Assembly: GCF_016801865.2 (NCBI RefSeq)
Contig: NC_068938.1
Coordinates: 1,736,001-1,800,000, forward strand
Length of the DNA stretch: 64,000 nt
Reading direction: 5' to 3'
Source: Culex pipiens pallens
Lineage: Eukaryota; Arthropoda; Insecta; Diptera; Culicidae
Shown: positions 20,573 to 31,326 of the stretch, one piece after another
Layout: each line of letters starts with the position of its first letter
How positions within the stretch are numbered: the first letter of the stretch is position 1
The notes under the pieces: generated by a model
The model's database searches: none
The model's input: only the letters and a program-made list of their open reading frames with translations
What the model was told of the DNA's origin: nothing
Translations under genes and position numbers: made by a program

Positions 20573-21613
20573 ATGGCGGAGATTGTTGACGGTCACGGGT
20601 TTAGTGGGAAGGAAAAGATTACGGAGATTTTGAACCGTCGGCACAAGGAGCGGGAAATTCAGATTCAGGCGGCCAAGTTGGAGAGGGAAAAGGATGCGGA
20701 CGAAACGGAGGCGATGCAGTTTTTCGAGTCTTCGTTCGACGAGAAGGTTAAGCTGATTGGAAATAGCTTGGCCACGGTCGGCAAAAGTGAGCACAAGGCA
20801 CAGGTGTTTGCCGAGGTGCAAAACGAGATCTACGACCTGCAGCGCTACCTTTCGACGTCCACGTTCTTCCTGAACGAGTACAAGATCAAGGTTTGTCAGA
20901 ACACAATTACAGATCTTTGCAAACAACTGGAAACACTGAAGGCGGAGCTGATTCCGAAGAAAAAGTTCGGCTTCAAGAGCAAGAAGATAGTCAAGACGAG
21001 CGCGGAAAAGTTCACCTTGGACAAGCTGGACGGAGCAAAAGACGCGAGTGCCGGTGAAGACCGCATGAAGTGGACATTTGCCAACCGGAAGAACGAATTA
21101 ATCGAGTTGCCACGAGAAAAGATCGACGACCAAACTATCACCGGTTCTGATCTTACCAACTGCGTCATCCGCCTGGAAGGTCACTCCGGGTCGCTGCAGT
21201 TTGCCAAACTGGAGAATTGCCTAGTCATCTGCGGACCCACAGCTCGTTCCATCTTCCTGGACGACTGCCACAACTGCAAATTCGTCGTCGCTTGCCAGCA
21301 GCTCCGATGCCATCGGTCGCGGAACTGCGACCTCTACCTGAAAGTCACCTCCCGGGCCATCATCGAAGACTGCGCGCAAATCCAGGTGGCCGAATACAAC
21401 GGAATCTACCCCGACCTCGACGGTGACCTCCTCAAATCCGGCCTCGACTCCACAGTCAACAATTGGAACATCCTCGACGACTTCAACTGGCTTTCAACGG
21501 ACAAACCCTCCCCAAATTGGTCCATCCTAGAGCACGATCAACTAATCCTCAACTGGTCTGCCTACCAAGACCAGTTCCAGCAAACTCACTCGCTTTGTAA
21601 TACCTTTGAATAA
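20573..21613 (+). CDS. TBCC: Tubulin-specific chaperone C (tubulin cofactor C)
   Basis: A single uninterrupted exon of 346 residues, the usual length for the family. It is the GTPase-activating cofactor that, with cofactors D and E, releases folded alpha/beta-tubulin in the cytosol. The N-terminal half is charged and helical (a spectrin-like three-helix fold in the family). The C-terminal half (about 190-310) is the TBCC beta-helix, with NCVIRLEGHSGSLQ, FLDDCHNCKFVVACQQLRCH and VTSRAIIEDC. Arg245 in QQLRCH matches the position of the catalytic arginine finger. The ORF starts 14 nt after the UQCC3-like stop with no room for a separate promoter. The stop codon lies inside an AATAAA signal. Confidence 0.9.
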   Translation: MAEIVDGHGFSGKEKITEILNRRHKEREIQIQAAKLEREKDADETEAMQFFESSFDEKVKLIGNSLATVGKSEHKAQVFAEVQNEIYDLQRYLSTSTFFLNEYKIKVCQNTITDLCKQLETLKAELIPKKKFGFKSKKIVKTSAEKFTLDKLDGAKDASAGEDRMKWTFANRKNELIELPREKIDDQTITGSDLTNCVIRLEGHSGSLQFAKLENCLVICGPTARSIFLDDCHNCKFVVACQQLRCHRSRNCDLYLKVTSRAIIEDCAQIQVAEYNGIYPDLDGDLLKSGLDSTVNNWNILDDFNWLSTDKPSPNWSILEHDQLILNWSAYQDQFQQTHSLCNTFE

Positions 21614-21614
21614 A
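21609..21614 (+). terminator. Poly(A) signal overlapping the TBCC stop codon
   Basis: AATAAA at 21609-21614 contains the TAA stop at 21611-21613, so the 3'UTR would be only some tens of bases. The convergent ATP synthase g gene ends 63 bp away. Confidence 0.6.
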
Positions 21615-21676
21615 ACACAAGCTTCTTTTCTCTCAATAGCAGTAATTATTTATCGACTCGCTCAAAGATTCCAAGC

Positions 21677-22078
21677 TTATTCCGAAACATCGTAACCGAC
21701 CAGGTGACGCTTGCCGATGCACTCCCCGGCGTAAAACCAGAAGCACACCTCGGCCGCGACCAGCGAGTTCAGCCAGGCCTGCTTGACGGTCAGGTTCTTC
21801 CAGGCGCCGGTGCGCGCCCCCGACACGAGCCGGGCGATTCCGTCGCGGATGGCCGGAATGTCACCAGGCGTGGGCGGGGTCAGCTCGACGCGGGCGTACT
21901 TCATGAACACGTTGAACTTGGGGCGCGCCTGGGTCAGCAGAGCTGGAAACGGAAATCGCACACAGTCCGGAATTAAAATTATGTAACCAAAAAAGATGGC
22001 AAAAAAAATCCGCCGCGGTCATCGCGGCCGCTACTTACTCGACACCAGGGAGGATCCCTTGCTTGCGATCGATGCCAT
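21677..22078 (-). CDS. Mitochondrial ATP synthase subunit g
   Basis: Two exons on the minus strand: 22078-22039 and 21942-21677, 101 residues. A subunit of the membrane-embedded F0 peripheral region, important for ATP synthase dimers and cristae. MASIASKGSSLVS starts the protein. KYARVELTPPTPGDIPAI and LTVKQAWLNSLVAAEV followed by FWFYAGECIGKRHLVGYDV are family hallmarks, the last including the single membrane helix. A likely 5'UTR exon ends at about 22173 (donor GTGAGT on the minus strand) and joins at about 22101. It is convergent with TBCC. Confidence 0.92.
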
Positions 22079-22179
22079 TGTTGTGTCGTGCTGGGCCGAT
22101 TCTGCCGGAAGAAAACAACACAATTTTCAGTAGTTGAAATTCGGAAAAATCACGGAAAATTACGGACTCACCTTCGTCG

Positions 22180-22772
22180 TTTAGTTTTCCTCCAGAAAGC
22201 ACCACACGAACGAAAATGGTCGCAAATGTCAGCGAGGCAGGCGAAGGTTGTCAAAATTTGAAGGAATGCACTGGCGGAAAATGACACCGCGGAGTTGTGA
22301 CGTTCATTCACGTTCACTACCCAAATTTGGGTAGTCTTTGGTTCAGCGAACCAGAAGAAAACACAAAATAAATAAAAAATCGCTTGTTTCAAATCCATTT
22401 CTATTTACCAACTGCTAAGTTCGAGTGACATGTTTGACATGACAATTCTTATAACCCAGGGAGGGGTTTTTCTTACATAAAACAAATTTGTAATTTTTAA
22501 ATTATTATTTCCCTCTAAAATTCAACCCCGCCTCTAGATGGGCTTCGATATAAAAATTCGCCAAAAATCATTTTTTCAACCAATTTTTGATCTTTAAAAA
22601 CCATTGGAAAGAAGAACTCTTATAATTTTAGAAAATGTTAGGTTTGGAAGATGGACTTGTTTTATGTGACTTTGCCAATGTTTTCAAAAATGTAATTTTT
22701 CAAGGGGTCAACTTTGGCTTTGTTTCTTGTTAAAATGTCCTATAAGTCTACAGTTTTTTTTTAATAGGTCCT
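22180..22772. other. 5' flank of ATP synthase g and AT-rich spacer
   Basis: 22180-22420 is probably the divergent 5'UTR or promoter of ATP synthase g on the minus strand. 22440-22772 shows no coding or recognised element. Confidence 0.4.
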
Positions 22773-23197
22773 ACAAACATCAAAATTAAATTATTCGCTC
22801 TACAGCATTGCCTTGGCGTTCTCGATTGCGAGATGCCTACTCGAAACTAGGTGTCCGAAGGCTTGATTGTTGAGGCAATTGCAAACCTCTTTTTACACCT
22901 TAGCTTCCATCCACCCCGGGATTCTAACTGATTACCTTTGGATTGTAAGTCCAACTGCCTACCAGCGACTCCACCGAGACAGGAGCCAGGGAGACGACTC
23001 CTACGCCTGGATTGAGCTAACGACCTAATCCTCTAGGTTAGACCGGGGCCAACATTTACTTTCCCATCCGACGGAAGGCGTGGTCAGACAAATCTCGTCT
23101 CGAAAAATGCCACCGGGACCGTCTGGGATCGAACCCAGGCCGACTGGGTGAGAGGCAATCACGCTTACCCCTACACCACGGTTCCCGGCACAAACAT
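22773..23197 (-). mobile_element. Dimeric tRNA-derived SINE, tRNA-Glu-like head
   Basis: ACAAACAT flanks both sides (22773-22780 and 23190-23197). The minus strand begins at 23189 with a tRNA-Glu(CUC)-like unit: acceptor-stem-like GGGACCG/CGGTCCC, box A TGGTGTAGGGGTAAGCG, CTCTCACC anticodon loop, box B GGTTCGATCC. Next is a body with GATTAGGTCGTTAGCTCAAT and GTAGGAGTCGTCTCCCTGG, then a second tRNA-like unit (TCGCTGGTAGGCAGTTGGA, loop CTTACAA) and a tail ending TAATTTGAT. It is the same family as 31327-31985. Confidence 0.85.
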
Positions 23198-23947
23198 ATG
23201 AAAGACAATAGTTTATACGACGACGTCGTCGGTTTATATGTCCATTTCAAAAAAAAAAAAAAAAAAAAAAACTCTGGAACTATGCAGTAATTTTTGTATT
23301 GTCCCAGACTATGCCTCTATGCATTTTTTTTACAATTTAAATGATGATGTTGCCATTCTAGAACAGAAAATGTGAAAAACTTCGCAATTCGCAATTTTCA
23401 GTGTAAGAACGGGCCTTGACTGCCCTTACACCTACATCTCACCCTTGCTCTGAGTCAGTACAAACAACACGCTAGAACATGCTTTGAGTGTTCGTGCCAG
23501 GCATTTGCACCTGTTCGGAGGTGGTACATAGCGTAGGGTTTGATGTAAGTAAATATGACACTTGCAAGGAATCAGAGCTGTACTGTTCTGATCAAGATAA
23601 TTCGAATGATCTAACAGAACTACGGATGTAGTTAGTTACCCTCCTTCCAGGATGTTCCTTACCTGGACGTCAACCGAAAAGCACGCAACAAGGCCAGTGC
23701 CATTGCATGCTCTTAGGTATCAATTTTTGGCCTGTAAGGAAATGTGAAAAACAAGCAAAAGATGAAAAAAGTAACTGTAAAAACATGAAAAAATTAGAAA
23801 GGCAAAATGTAATGATAGGAGTTGGTAAAATAAGCCAAATTTTACAAAAAGGTAGTTTTTCATAGAACAAAAGTTTGCTCAAAATGACCTCCTCAACAAG
23901 GGAAAAATAAAAAAATCGAAAAAAATTTTGGGCAGTAGAGGGATATA
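23198..23947. other. Non-coding interval with an uncharacterised GC-richer block
   Basis: A long A-run at about 23250-23271. 23390-23720 is compositionally distinct and may be a retroelement end (GGTGTAAG/CTTACACC complementarity near 23400-23432). No coding or long terminal repeat partner was found in the window. Confidence 0.4.
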
Positions 23948-24105
23948 TCTGGAGTTTTTTTAAAAAAAAGGTCAAATAAACCAAAATTTTAGTTTCTGCT
24001 TTTTGGGTGTTTTTTAATACCCCTGACTCAAGGCGGTTCAAAAACACCCAAAAAGCAAAAACGGAAAATTTGGTTTATTGGACCTTTAAAAAAAAAACTC
24101 CAGAT
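23948..24105. mobile_element. CTGGAG-family palindromic MITE, intact copy
   Basis: TCTGGAGTTTTTTTAAA at the left and AAAAAAAAACTCCAGA at the right, with internal AACCAAAATTTTAG/AAAATTTGGTTTATTGG arms. Confidence 0.8.
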
Positions 24106-24206
24106 ATTTATTAAAATCCCAATAAAAAAAATCCGGACTTTTCCTGACCTCTCAAGACAAACACATTTTTGTTTTAATTTTGTTTATTCATTCATGAAAA
24201 ACAGAC

Positions 24207-24262
24207 TCGTACATAGGCCTAGAAAAAAATTCACTTTGGATGATCGAAACTTCGGATCATCG
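24207..24262. repeat. Remnant of GATTATCCGAAG-type MITE
   Basis: TTCACTTTGGATGATCGAAA and CTTCGGATCATCGAATC are degraded boxes of the Tc1-like family. Confidence 0.45.
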
Positions 24263-24456
24263 AATCAATTCACAAAAAAAATTATTGTTAAAAAAAGGAA
24301 AATTCATATGACAAATGAAAATTTAAAAAAAGAAAATTATGTTGAACTCATACGCCAACATCAATCATCAGGCATGTTTCAAAAATTGTGGAAACTGAGA
24401 TTTAGACCGAGATTAAGACAGCATAGCAAATAAAATTTTAAAAACAACTATTTTTG

Positions 24457-24573
24457 GAGTTTTTTTTATTTTTTGAAAAGGTCCAATAAACCAAATTTTC
24501 AGTTTTTGCTTTTTGGGTGTTTTTAATACCCCTGACTCAAGGCGACCCCTTTTTAAAAAAAAAACTCTAGATT
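24457..24573. mobile_element. CTGGAG-family MITE, internally deleted
   Basis: The left arm is present (GGTCCAATAAACCAAATTTT). The right arm is truncated just after CTGACTCAAGGCG, leaving only an AAAAAACTCTAGA end. Confidence 0.65.
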
Positions 24574-24990
24574 TGAATCAGGATTTGTGGTATACCTGAT
24601 AAGACAATTAAAAAAAACATCAAAAAATTAGCCTTTGTTTTTCAAAGTGCAAACCATCATAGAACACACAAATACCGTTACCAAGAAACATGAATGAAAT
24701 GATAGCAAAATGTAACTGTGTGCAAAGACGACAGGCAGCACATGCCGTGCGAAATACACACCGTTAGTCACATATATAAATAAAACAAAACATCCACCAC
24801 AAGCAACAACACCACCCAGCGCGTACTTGGATCGATCGGCTGTGAAGTGGCTGCTAGTCGCAACAAAAAAATAAAATAAAGAGAAAGGACGACTGCCAAT
24901 CAGCCTGCAGTCGCGTTGCATCGAAACAGCTGTTTTACTGATAAGTCGCGAACGGGCTAGTGCAATAAATCGGGGTGTGGGATTACAGAG
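24574..24990. other. Non-coding flank upstream of cytidine deaminase
   Basis: After 24700 the sequence becomes less AT-rich and non-repetitive, consistent with a promoter-proximal region. No coding is recognised. Confidence 0.4.
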
Positions 24991-24997
24991 ATAAAAT

Positions 24998-25005
24998 TAT
25001 ATAAG
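24998..25005 (+). promoter_or_regulatory. Candidate TATA box for cytidine deaminase
   Basis: TATATAAG about 190 bp upstream of the start codon. A clear initiator at the expected distance is not obvious, so the assignment is tentative. Confidence 0.4.
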
Positions 25006-25198
25006 ATTTGCGCGCTGGAGACTAACCAGACTAAATATTTGCACTAGATTCTGGCAGCGAAGAGTGGCACAAGATTTATTTTTATAAATAATTATACCGC
25101 GTGAGTGAGGCAACCTAATCGTAGCAAGCTGAGCAGCGAGCGGACTTTTATTTCAGTCAGTCTACGGTTGAACTTGAACTTGATCAAACGCACCAAAC

Positions 25199-25762
25199 AT
25201 GAACAACAATATCAACGGAACGGTCGACGGAGAATCGGTGGTGGAGTTTTCGTCCCTTGGTAAGGGGAAGGTCCTCTGACCTTTGTTTAACCCCTTCTGA
25301 TAAATACTTTCACTTTTTCCTACTCTTATTCCACGAAATCGACGCGCAACAGATGCCAAAGTGCAGGAACTTGTTGAGGCGGCCATCAAGGTCCGGAACA
25401 ATGCGTACTGCCCGTACAGCAATTTCTCGGTGGGAGCAGCGCTCAGAACCAAAAGTGGCGAGATAATCATCGGATGTAACGTCGAGAATGGGACGTTCGG
25501 ACCAAGTGTGTGCGCCGAGAGGGCGGCCATCTGTACGGCCATCGGACAAGGAGATCGCGAGTTTGAGGCGGTGGCCGTGGTAGCGTACCAGGAGAAGGAA
25601 TTTACCTCACCGTGTGGAACCTGCCGGCAGACGTTGGCCGAGTTTTGCTCCAAGAACATGCCCATCTACCTTGCGAAACCGTCTCCGGCACGCGTCATGG
25701 TCACGTCACTGGGGCAACTGTTGCCCCACGCGTTCTGTCCAGCCTTTTTGCACAACAAGTGA
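25199..25762 (+). CDS. Cytidine deaminase
   Basis: Two exons, 25199-25259 and 25353-25762, 156 residues. A zinc enzyme of the cytosolic pyrimidine salvage pathway, deaminating cytidine and deoxycytidine. Visible hallmarks: YCPYSNFSVGAAL near residue 39, the substrate-binding NVEN at 63-66, CAERAA with zinc ligand Cys74 and proton-shuttling Glu76, and PCGTCRQ with zinc ligands Cys108 and Cys111. Length fits the homotetrameric small CDA class. The first exon adds a weakly conserved 20-residue N-terminus; the intron is in phase 1. A poly(A) signal lies near 26056. Confidence 0.95.
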
Positions 25763-26678
25763 TTAGGGTGAGAGGAATTTCGATGATTTTCTGTGAAAAG
25801 ATTGCCTCACGGCAGATGACACGATAGGATCATCTTTGTTTTATTTGTTTCTCTTTTACTACTCACGTTGACGTGGTGGGTGCCCCGATAAGATTATAAA
25901 ATTGGAAGATTTAGAGTGTTTTTTTTTCGTCGTTTGGTACTTAAATAATCATAAAAAATAACTCTAGACATTCGTGCACAAATGAGAGGCTAATTATATC
26001 ATGTAGTTAAATTTCAGCCAAATGTATGTTTTTATTTTGATGTGAGCAGAATTTTAATAAATAAATGCCGTAGAAGTATTTTTATGTTCAAATCAAGTGT
26101 TTTTGTTGGGTGCTGCCGAAAAAATTCCAACAATCTAATAAATTAACAAATATTGACCGAACTGTGTGGTTACTGAGCACGTGCAGTAGTAAAAGTGGCT
26201 CTTAAACCACGTTCCGAAGTAAACTTGCAACCAACAGCGTTGTTACAATAACATTTAAATTCCTGAAAATGTTTGCTTATTTTTATTAAGCACGATATAC
26301 AAATCTTGCATACTTTTTCAATGTACATAGATAACCAACCCATGGCGCATTGGTGATTGGTGACGTTATTATAGCTTGCTGACAAAAAAAAAGTGTTATA
26401 TATAAATAAATTAATTTCAGGCTATTTTTTCAGCAATATTCCTTTAAATCTCAAATTAGAATAATTTCAGAGCGCCAACTTACTTTTTTCAACAAAATCT
26501 TGCAAAAGCTTTTAGCAAAAATCATTCCAACAAGAAACCTTCGGAAACCAAAAAAAAAACCTTCGTAAAATGTTAAACTTTTCGAAGCGCCGTGGTAAAC
26601 TCCACAGCAACTTCACAAAGTTTAAATCCATTTTGCAGATTTGACAGCTCAATAACATAACATACATTTAGTATCATT
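25763..26678. other. CDA 3'UTR and AT-rich spacer
   Basis: AATAAATAAA near 26056-26065 probably ends the CDA transcript. 26110-26678 has no recognisable coding or repeat structure. Confidence 0.5.
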
Positions 26679-26836
26679 TCTGGAGTTTTTTTTAGAAGGT
26701 CCAATAGACCAAATTTCCAGTTTTTGCTTTTTGGGTGTTTTTGAAACCGCCTTGAGTCAGGGGTATTAAAAAACTCCCAAAAAGCAAAAAACTGCAAATT
26801 TGGATTATTGGACCATTTCAAAAGAAAAACTCCAGA
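26679..26836. mobile_element. CTGGAG-family palindromic MITE, intact copy
   Basis: TCTGGAGTTTTTTTTAGAAG left end and AAAGAAAAACTCCAGA right end, with GGTCCAATAGACCAAATTT matched to AAATTTGGATTATTGGACC. Confidence 0.8.
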
Positions 26837-26839
26837 TTT

Positions 26840-27540
26840 TGATTTGAAAATTTCTTTGAGTGCAGTTTTGTCATTCAACAAAAAACAAAAAGTGACAAAA
26901 AGGATTAATCAATTTGAGCGTGTAAATCGTAAATCAAAACAAATTTATTCCACAGACTCGTCAGACAGAGAACTTCAATAAAAAAAAGGTGCAGGGAGTT
27001 ATGTTACACATGACCAATATGACAAAGAATGATTTTCCTGAACGAGTAGGGTTATACTACAGTTTGTCTAGGAAACAGTTTGGCCAATGTTTGACAGATC
27101 CAAACGCGCTGGACACCAACCGCGCTTTACGCCCAGCAAAACTGGCAGTGTTGCAAGCGCAAAACATACGTTGCCAGTGCCTATTTATTTTGCATCGGCC
27201 AGTCTGTTTCCCCTGGACAGTCTGTAGGTTATACTGGTGTAGAATGCACAGTTGATTCTCTTCATTCGCTTTTTGTTGAAACTTCCATGCAGCAGTCAAT
27301 TCTTGCGTTGCAGACCACTTTCCAAACACGGACGGGAACTTCAAGTATCTAAATGGGAATCGTCACGTTTTTTTCTGGATTGACACCGCATCAGAAATAG
27401 AGGACAAAGTTCGAATTTACATGACCTTCGGATCGTTTTAGGACAAATTTAGATTTTTGCGTAGTTCTTCGAAGCGTTTATAACGCAATTGAACTGGGTT
27501 CATCCCAGTTTTTAAAACAGTACAAATAATAAGAGAAATC
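26840..27540. other. Spacer downstream of HIRA
   Basis: No coding recognised. A minus-strand poly(A) signal for HIRA may lie near 27183-27188 (TTTATT on the plus strand). If the donor-like GTAAGT at the HIRA stop is used, another HIRA 3' exon might lie here, but none could be identified. Confidence 0.4.
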
Positions 27541-27547
27541 CAAACAC

Positions 27548-30500
27548 TTACGGCACGGCGGTGTCCATCTTTGCGTCGCCGTCCGCCTCCTCCTCCTCTT
27601 CCTCCCCCTCACCCGGCAGCACCAGCGGCGACGGCACTTCCGGCACATCATCCGGCGGCATCATCCCGCTGCGCATCTTCAGCTGGTCGTCGTACTCGGT
27701 GTAGATGCGCTGCCACTTGGGTTGCGTCTTCAGCTGGTCCAGGATGTCCCGGATGAGGGTGGCCTTGGTGAAGCCCATGATTTCGCCGTCGATCCGGTAC
27801 GCGGTCCCGAACAAGCCGTCCAGAATCTGGCGCACCTTTTCCTCGGTGCCGTGCGTGGCCAGCTGGAAGCCGAGCATCGTGTGCCAGAAGCGGAACTCGT
27901 CCGGCGAGTTGATGTTTTCGGTGATTTTGATCTGGTTCTGGATGAAGCTGAGCATGGCCGGCGTTTGCCAGGCTTTGTTGGAGCTGAAATTGGGGGATAG
28001 TGGTTAGGGGAGTGCTTTCGCTGAGCGTGTAGATTGTGGGCGACTCACTTCTCCAGGAACGCCATCGGGTTGAGCTTGGAGGCGGATGGTCCGAACGATT
28101 GGATCGTGGACAGCGGGTAGGCCTTGATGTTGCGCGGAGTGAGTCCGATCCGGCTGCCGAACAGGCCGTGCCGCATGATCGGATCGGCCGAGTTGGTGAT
28201 GAGCCAGCTTTCGAGCTTTTTGCTGTACGTGAAGGAGGACCCGTTGGCCAGGATGATGAACGGAACGCCCTGGTCGGAGAGGTGCATCACCGAGGGGTAG
28301 CCTGTTGAAGATTAGTTAGTAAATGCTAAATGAGGAGTCATTGCCGGAACCTACTATTCGTCACGATGTCCCTGCAGGTCCCCGACAGAAACACGCACTG
28401 CTCTTGAAGGTCCCAAACGCGCAGCGTGCAGTTTTCCGTCAAAACCGCCCCGAGGTTGCTGTTGGGACTGAAGCAGCAGTGCACGGCCGGGCTGGTCAGG
28501 CTCATCGCGGGCAGGATCGGCGCTCCGGTGTGAATGTCCAGAAACCGGATCGATCCGTCCAAGCTGCAGCAGAGGACCGTTTTCTTCGACAGCGAAACGC
28601 ACACAACCGGCGATCCGATCAACGTTTCCCAGATCTTTTTGTCATCCTTGGGCAGGGTTATGAGATGGCCAATCACCTTGCACAGGACACCGAAGCCGGT
28701 CTTGATGGAATCGTTCTGCACCTGGACGCGGTAATTGCCGTGAACGCGGAGGGTCGTTTTGGGCAGAGGTGTCGCTTTGCCTGTGACCGGAGGCGGTCCC
28801 GTGTCCATCGTTTGGATGGGAGCTTTCTGCTTGGGATCTTCCGGTGGATCGGGGGGGAAGACCGCGGTCGTCGGAGGTTGATTCGCGCATTTCGTCAACC
28901 GGATGTCTAGCTTGACCGTATCCTCCGTGAGCTTATCGATGTCATCTTGATCGACGACGTTGCTGCTGCTTCTGCTTGTACTTGGCACAGGTTCGTCGGC
29001 CTTTTCCACCGTAATGATGCTGCTTTTGCTGGCAGTGCTGCTGGAGAATTGGCCATTCCCAGAAGATCCCACCGCCGGTTCGCCAACGTCGTCGTTCAGC
29101 GGGATAAACATGGGCGTAATTCGTCGCTTTCCATCTGCAGTCTTCGTTTCGATCTGCTTCATAATTTTCCGCTGAGGAGGTGAATCTTGACTAATTGCGG
29201 GATGGAACACCGATGGACCGGGTTCCGGAGCCTTCGCCGGAGTGGCCGGCGCTGCCGACTGAGGTATCAACGTTGGGGCAGTGAGCTTTTCCTGCATTGC
29301 TTTGAACAGGTAAGGGTTCTCTATGATCAACTCCTTGCCCGGTTCAATCAAGGCAAGATCCGTAATCCGATCTTTTCCGTACATCCGCTGGTACAGACTG
29401 TTCTTCTCATCTTCCGAAAGTGGCGTCCCCAACTCTTCCGCGCTAAACTGAAGACACGACACCTTGCCATCGCCGCTGCAAGCCAGCAAAATGTACCCGT
29501 TATGACTCCAGCTCAGATCCAAGATCGAATCCTGAAACAGGTCGTGAATCACGACCAGTGGCCGCTGCAGCGCAGTCAACCAAACCGACAAACTCTTGTC
29601 TCGCGCTCCGACCGCCAAACAACAATACTGTTGGGACTTGTTCGTCTTCGGCGCCGTCCTCTTCATAATCGAGTTATGAAACCGAACGCAAGTGACCGCC
29701 TTCCGGTGACCGACGAAATCCTTGTCACACTTCCACCCATCTCGCTCAATAATCTGCGCCGTCGGACCTCCCCCGTTCATGGCATGGGCCGACACCAGAT
29801 ACTGCCCGTCCGGAGACCACGACAACCGCAAGATATGCGTCGTTCCGCCGCACTCCTCAAACGGTTCCGTAATCGTCTTGTACAGCGAAAAATCGTGCGT
29901 CTTCCAAATCTTCAACGTCTTATCGTCGCTCTGCGACGCAATAAACTTCCCCACCGGATCCCACGTCACCCCCTTCACCAGTCCCGTGTGCCCCTTCATA
30001 ACCTGCAGAATCTGCGGAAATTCTTTCGCGTCCCAAATGATCACCGTATTGTCCACGCTGCAGCTCGCGATGAACACATCCGCCGGCGACCAGGCCAAAT
30101 CCAGCACATCCCCGGCATGACCCCGCAACGTGGCCGCGCACCTCCAATGCTCCGCAAACTTCACCGTCGATCCAAACGACCCCATCCCTCCCCCCGCGCT
30201 CTTCTTCCAAATCATTATCAACCGATCGTCCGCACACGACGCCAACATCTGACCGTTCCCGCTCCACCGGACGCAGTTGACACACGCCAGGTGGTTGTCC
30301 ATCTGGCACAGGATCCGCGGAACATTCTTATCCTTTTCCGCCTCCTCGTTGATGACCGGCTTCAAGTTCCAAATCACGACCCGGCCGGAATCGTTTCCCT
30401 GGCCACCCGTGGCAAACTTGTCCCCATTCGGGTGGATGTCGATCGAGAATATCGACTTATCTGCAAGAAAGACACCACATTAAACCTAATCCCTGACTTA

Positions 30501-30555
30501 ATCCACCCAGAAACTTACCATCGTGAGTGACCCAGTCGGGTTGTAAAATTTTCAT
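27548..30555 (-). CDS. Histone H3.3 chaperone HIRA
   Basis: Four exons on the minus strand: 30555-30519, 30460-28355, 28301-28049, 27983-27548; 943 residues. A nuclear chaperone that deposits H3.3 independently of replication, with UBN and CABIN partners and ASF1. The N-terminus has a seven-bladed WD40 propeller (to about residue 345), with FATGGQGNDSGRVVIWNLKP, MDNHLACVNCVRW and GHRKAVTCVRF. The ASF1-binding B domain is visible near residues 455-465 (DGKRRITPMFIPL). The C-terminal Hira domain includes FSPNSNLGAVLTENCTLRVW, WLITNSADPIMRH and DEFRFWHTMLGFQLATHGTE, ending in an acidic Glu run. The length is close to the animal family. Large opposite-strand open frames here are shadows. The stop codon sits within a donor-like GTAAGT (27551-27546). 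Confidence 0.95.
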
Positions 30556-30911
30556 CTTTCAGAGCAGTTTTTACCCAACAAAAACCAACCGCTCAAAACA
30601 TTCTCGACCGGTGGCACGAAGATCGACACCCTCGAAACGCAAGCCCACCCCGTTTTAGTCACTTTAACTAGCTAAAAAGTGTGAATTAAGTCCGAAAACT
30701 AACTCGACTAAAACGCCGCGGACAGTGGCAGAAAGAAAACGCGCGCGCGAATGAAAATTATTGGATTTTTGCACGACGGCATGCATGCAATTTTGATACA
30801 AAACAACAAACCGGCATGGGCGGTGTCAACGAAGAGGGGCAGACGTTACGATTTTTAAGAGGGCGGCTGGGTGGCGTAACGGTTGCGAAGGGGATCGTCA
30901 AGAAATACGTT
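30556..30911 (-). promoter_or_regulatory. HIRA 5'UTR and TATA-less upstream region
   Basis: The region lies upstream of the HIRA start on the minus strand, is relatively GC-rich (CG-containing), and has no TATA box at a usual distance. Transcription start not determined. Confidence 0.4.
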
Positions 30912-31090
30912 TTAGGGAGCGTTCGTTTAATACGTAACGCAGTTGGGGGAGGGAGGGGAGAGGGGGTCGGAGGTCGTGTTACGCTCCATACAAAATTTTT
31001 AAAATCTGTATGAAAATTTTGTTACGAATAGGGGAGAGGGGGCCTAAAATCGTTTTTTTTTGCGTTTCGTAATAAAAGAACGCTCCCTTA
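30912..31090. mobile_element. MITE with GGGAGCGTTC ends and TTA target duplication
   Basis: TTA on both sides (30912-30914, 31088-31090). Ends GGGAGCGTTCGTTTAATACG and AATAAAAGAACGCTCCC are inverted. The inside holds G-rich strings and GTTACG/CGTAAC pairs. No ORF. Confidence 0.8.
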
Positions 31091-31326
31091 GATGTTTTAG
31101 GAGGGTTTTTTTACAATAGTCTAAAAAAAGTTTAAACATTGAATTTACGAGCCATGGTTTCAACATAGACTAATAATTAGTCTATGGTTTCAACATTTGA
31201 ATGAACAAAGTTCTTAAAAATGCATTTTACACCTGCACAGTTGTTTTGCAATCATTAGTTTCCAAAATACCTAAGTATTGACGAAATTTTTTTTTGGCAA
31301 AAAAAAAAGTTTTTGCAATGCTGTAC

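Noticed and set aside
22781..23189. tRNA-Glu gene candidate at the SINE head (also at 31329)
   Set aside because: Good boxes A and B, but each is continuous with a SINE body and flanked by a target duplication; it is not a free-standing tRNA gene.
29187..30530. 447-codon plus-strand open frame opposite HIRA
   Set aside because: It is the antisense of a well-conserved WD40 coding exon, Arg/Pro-rich, with no family resemblance.
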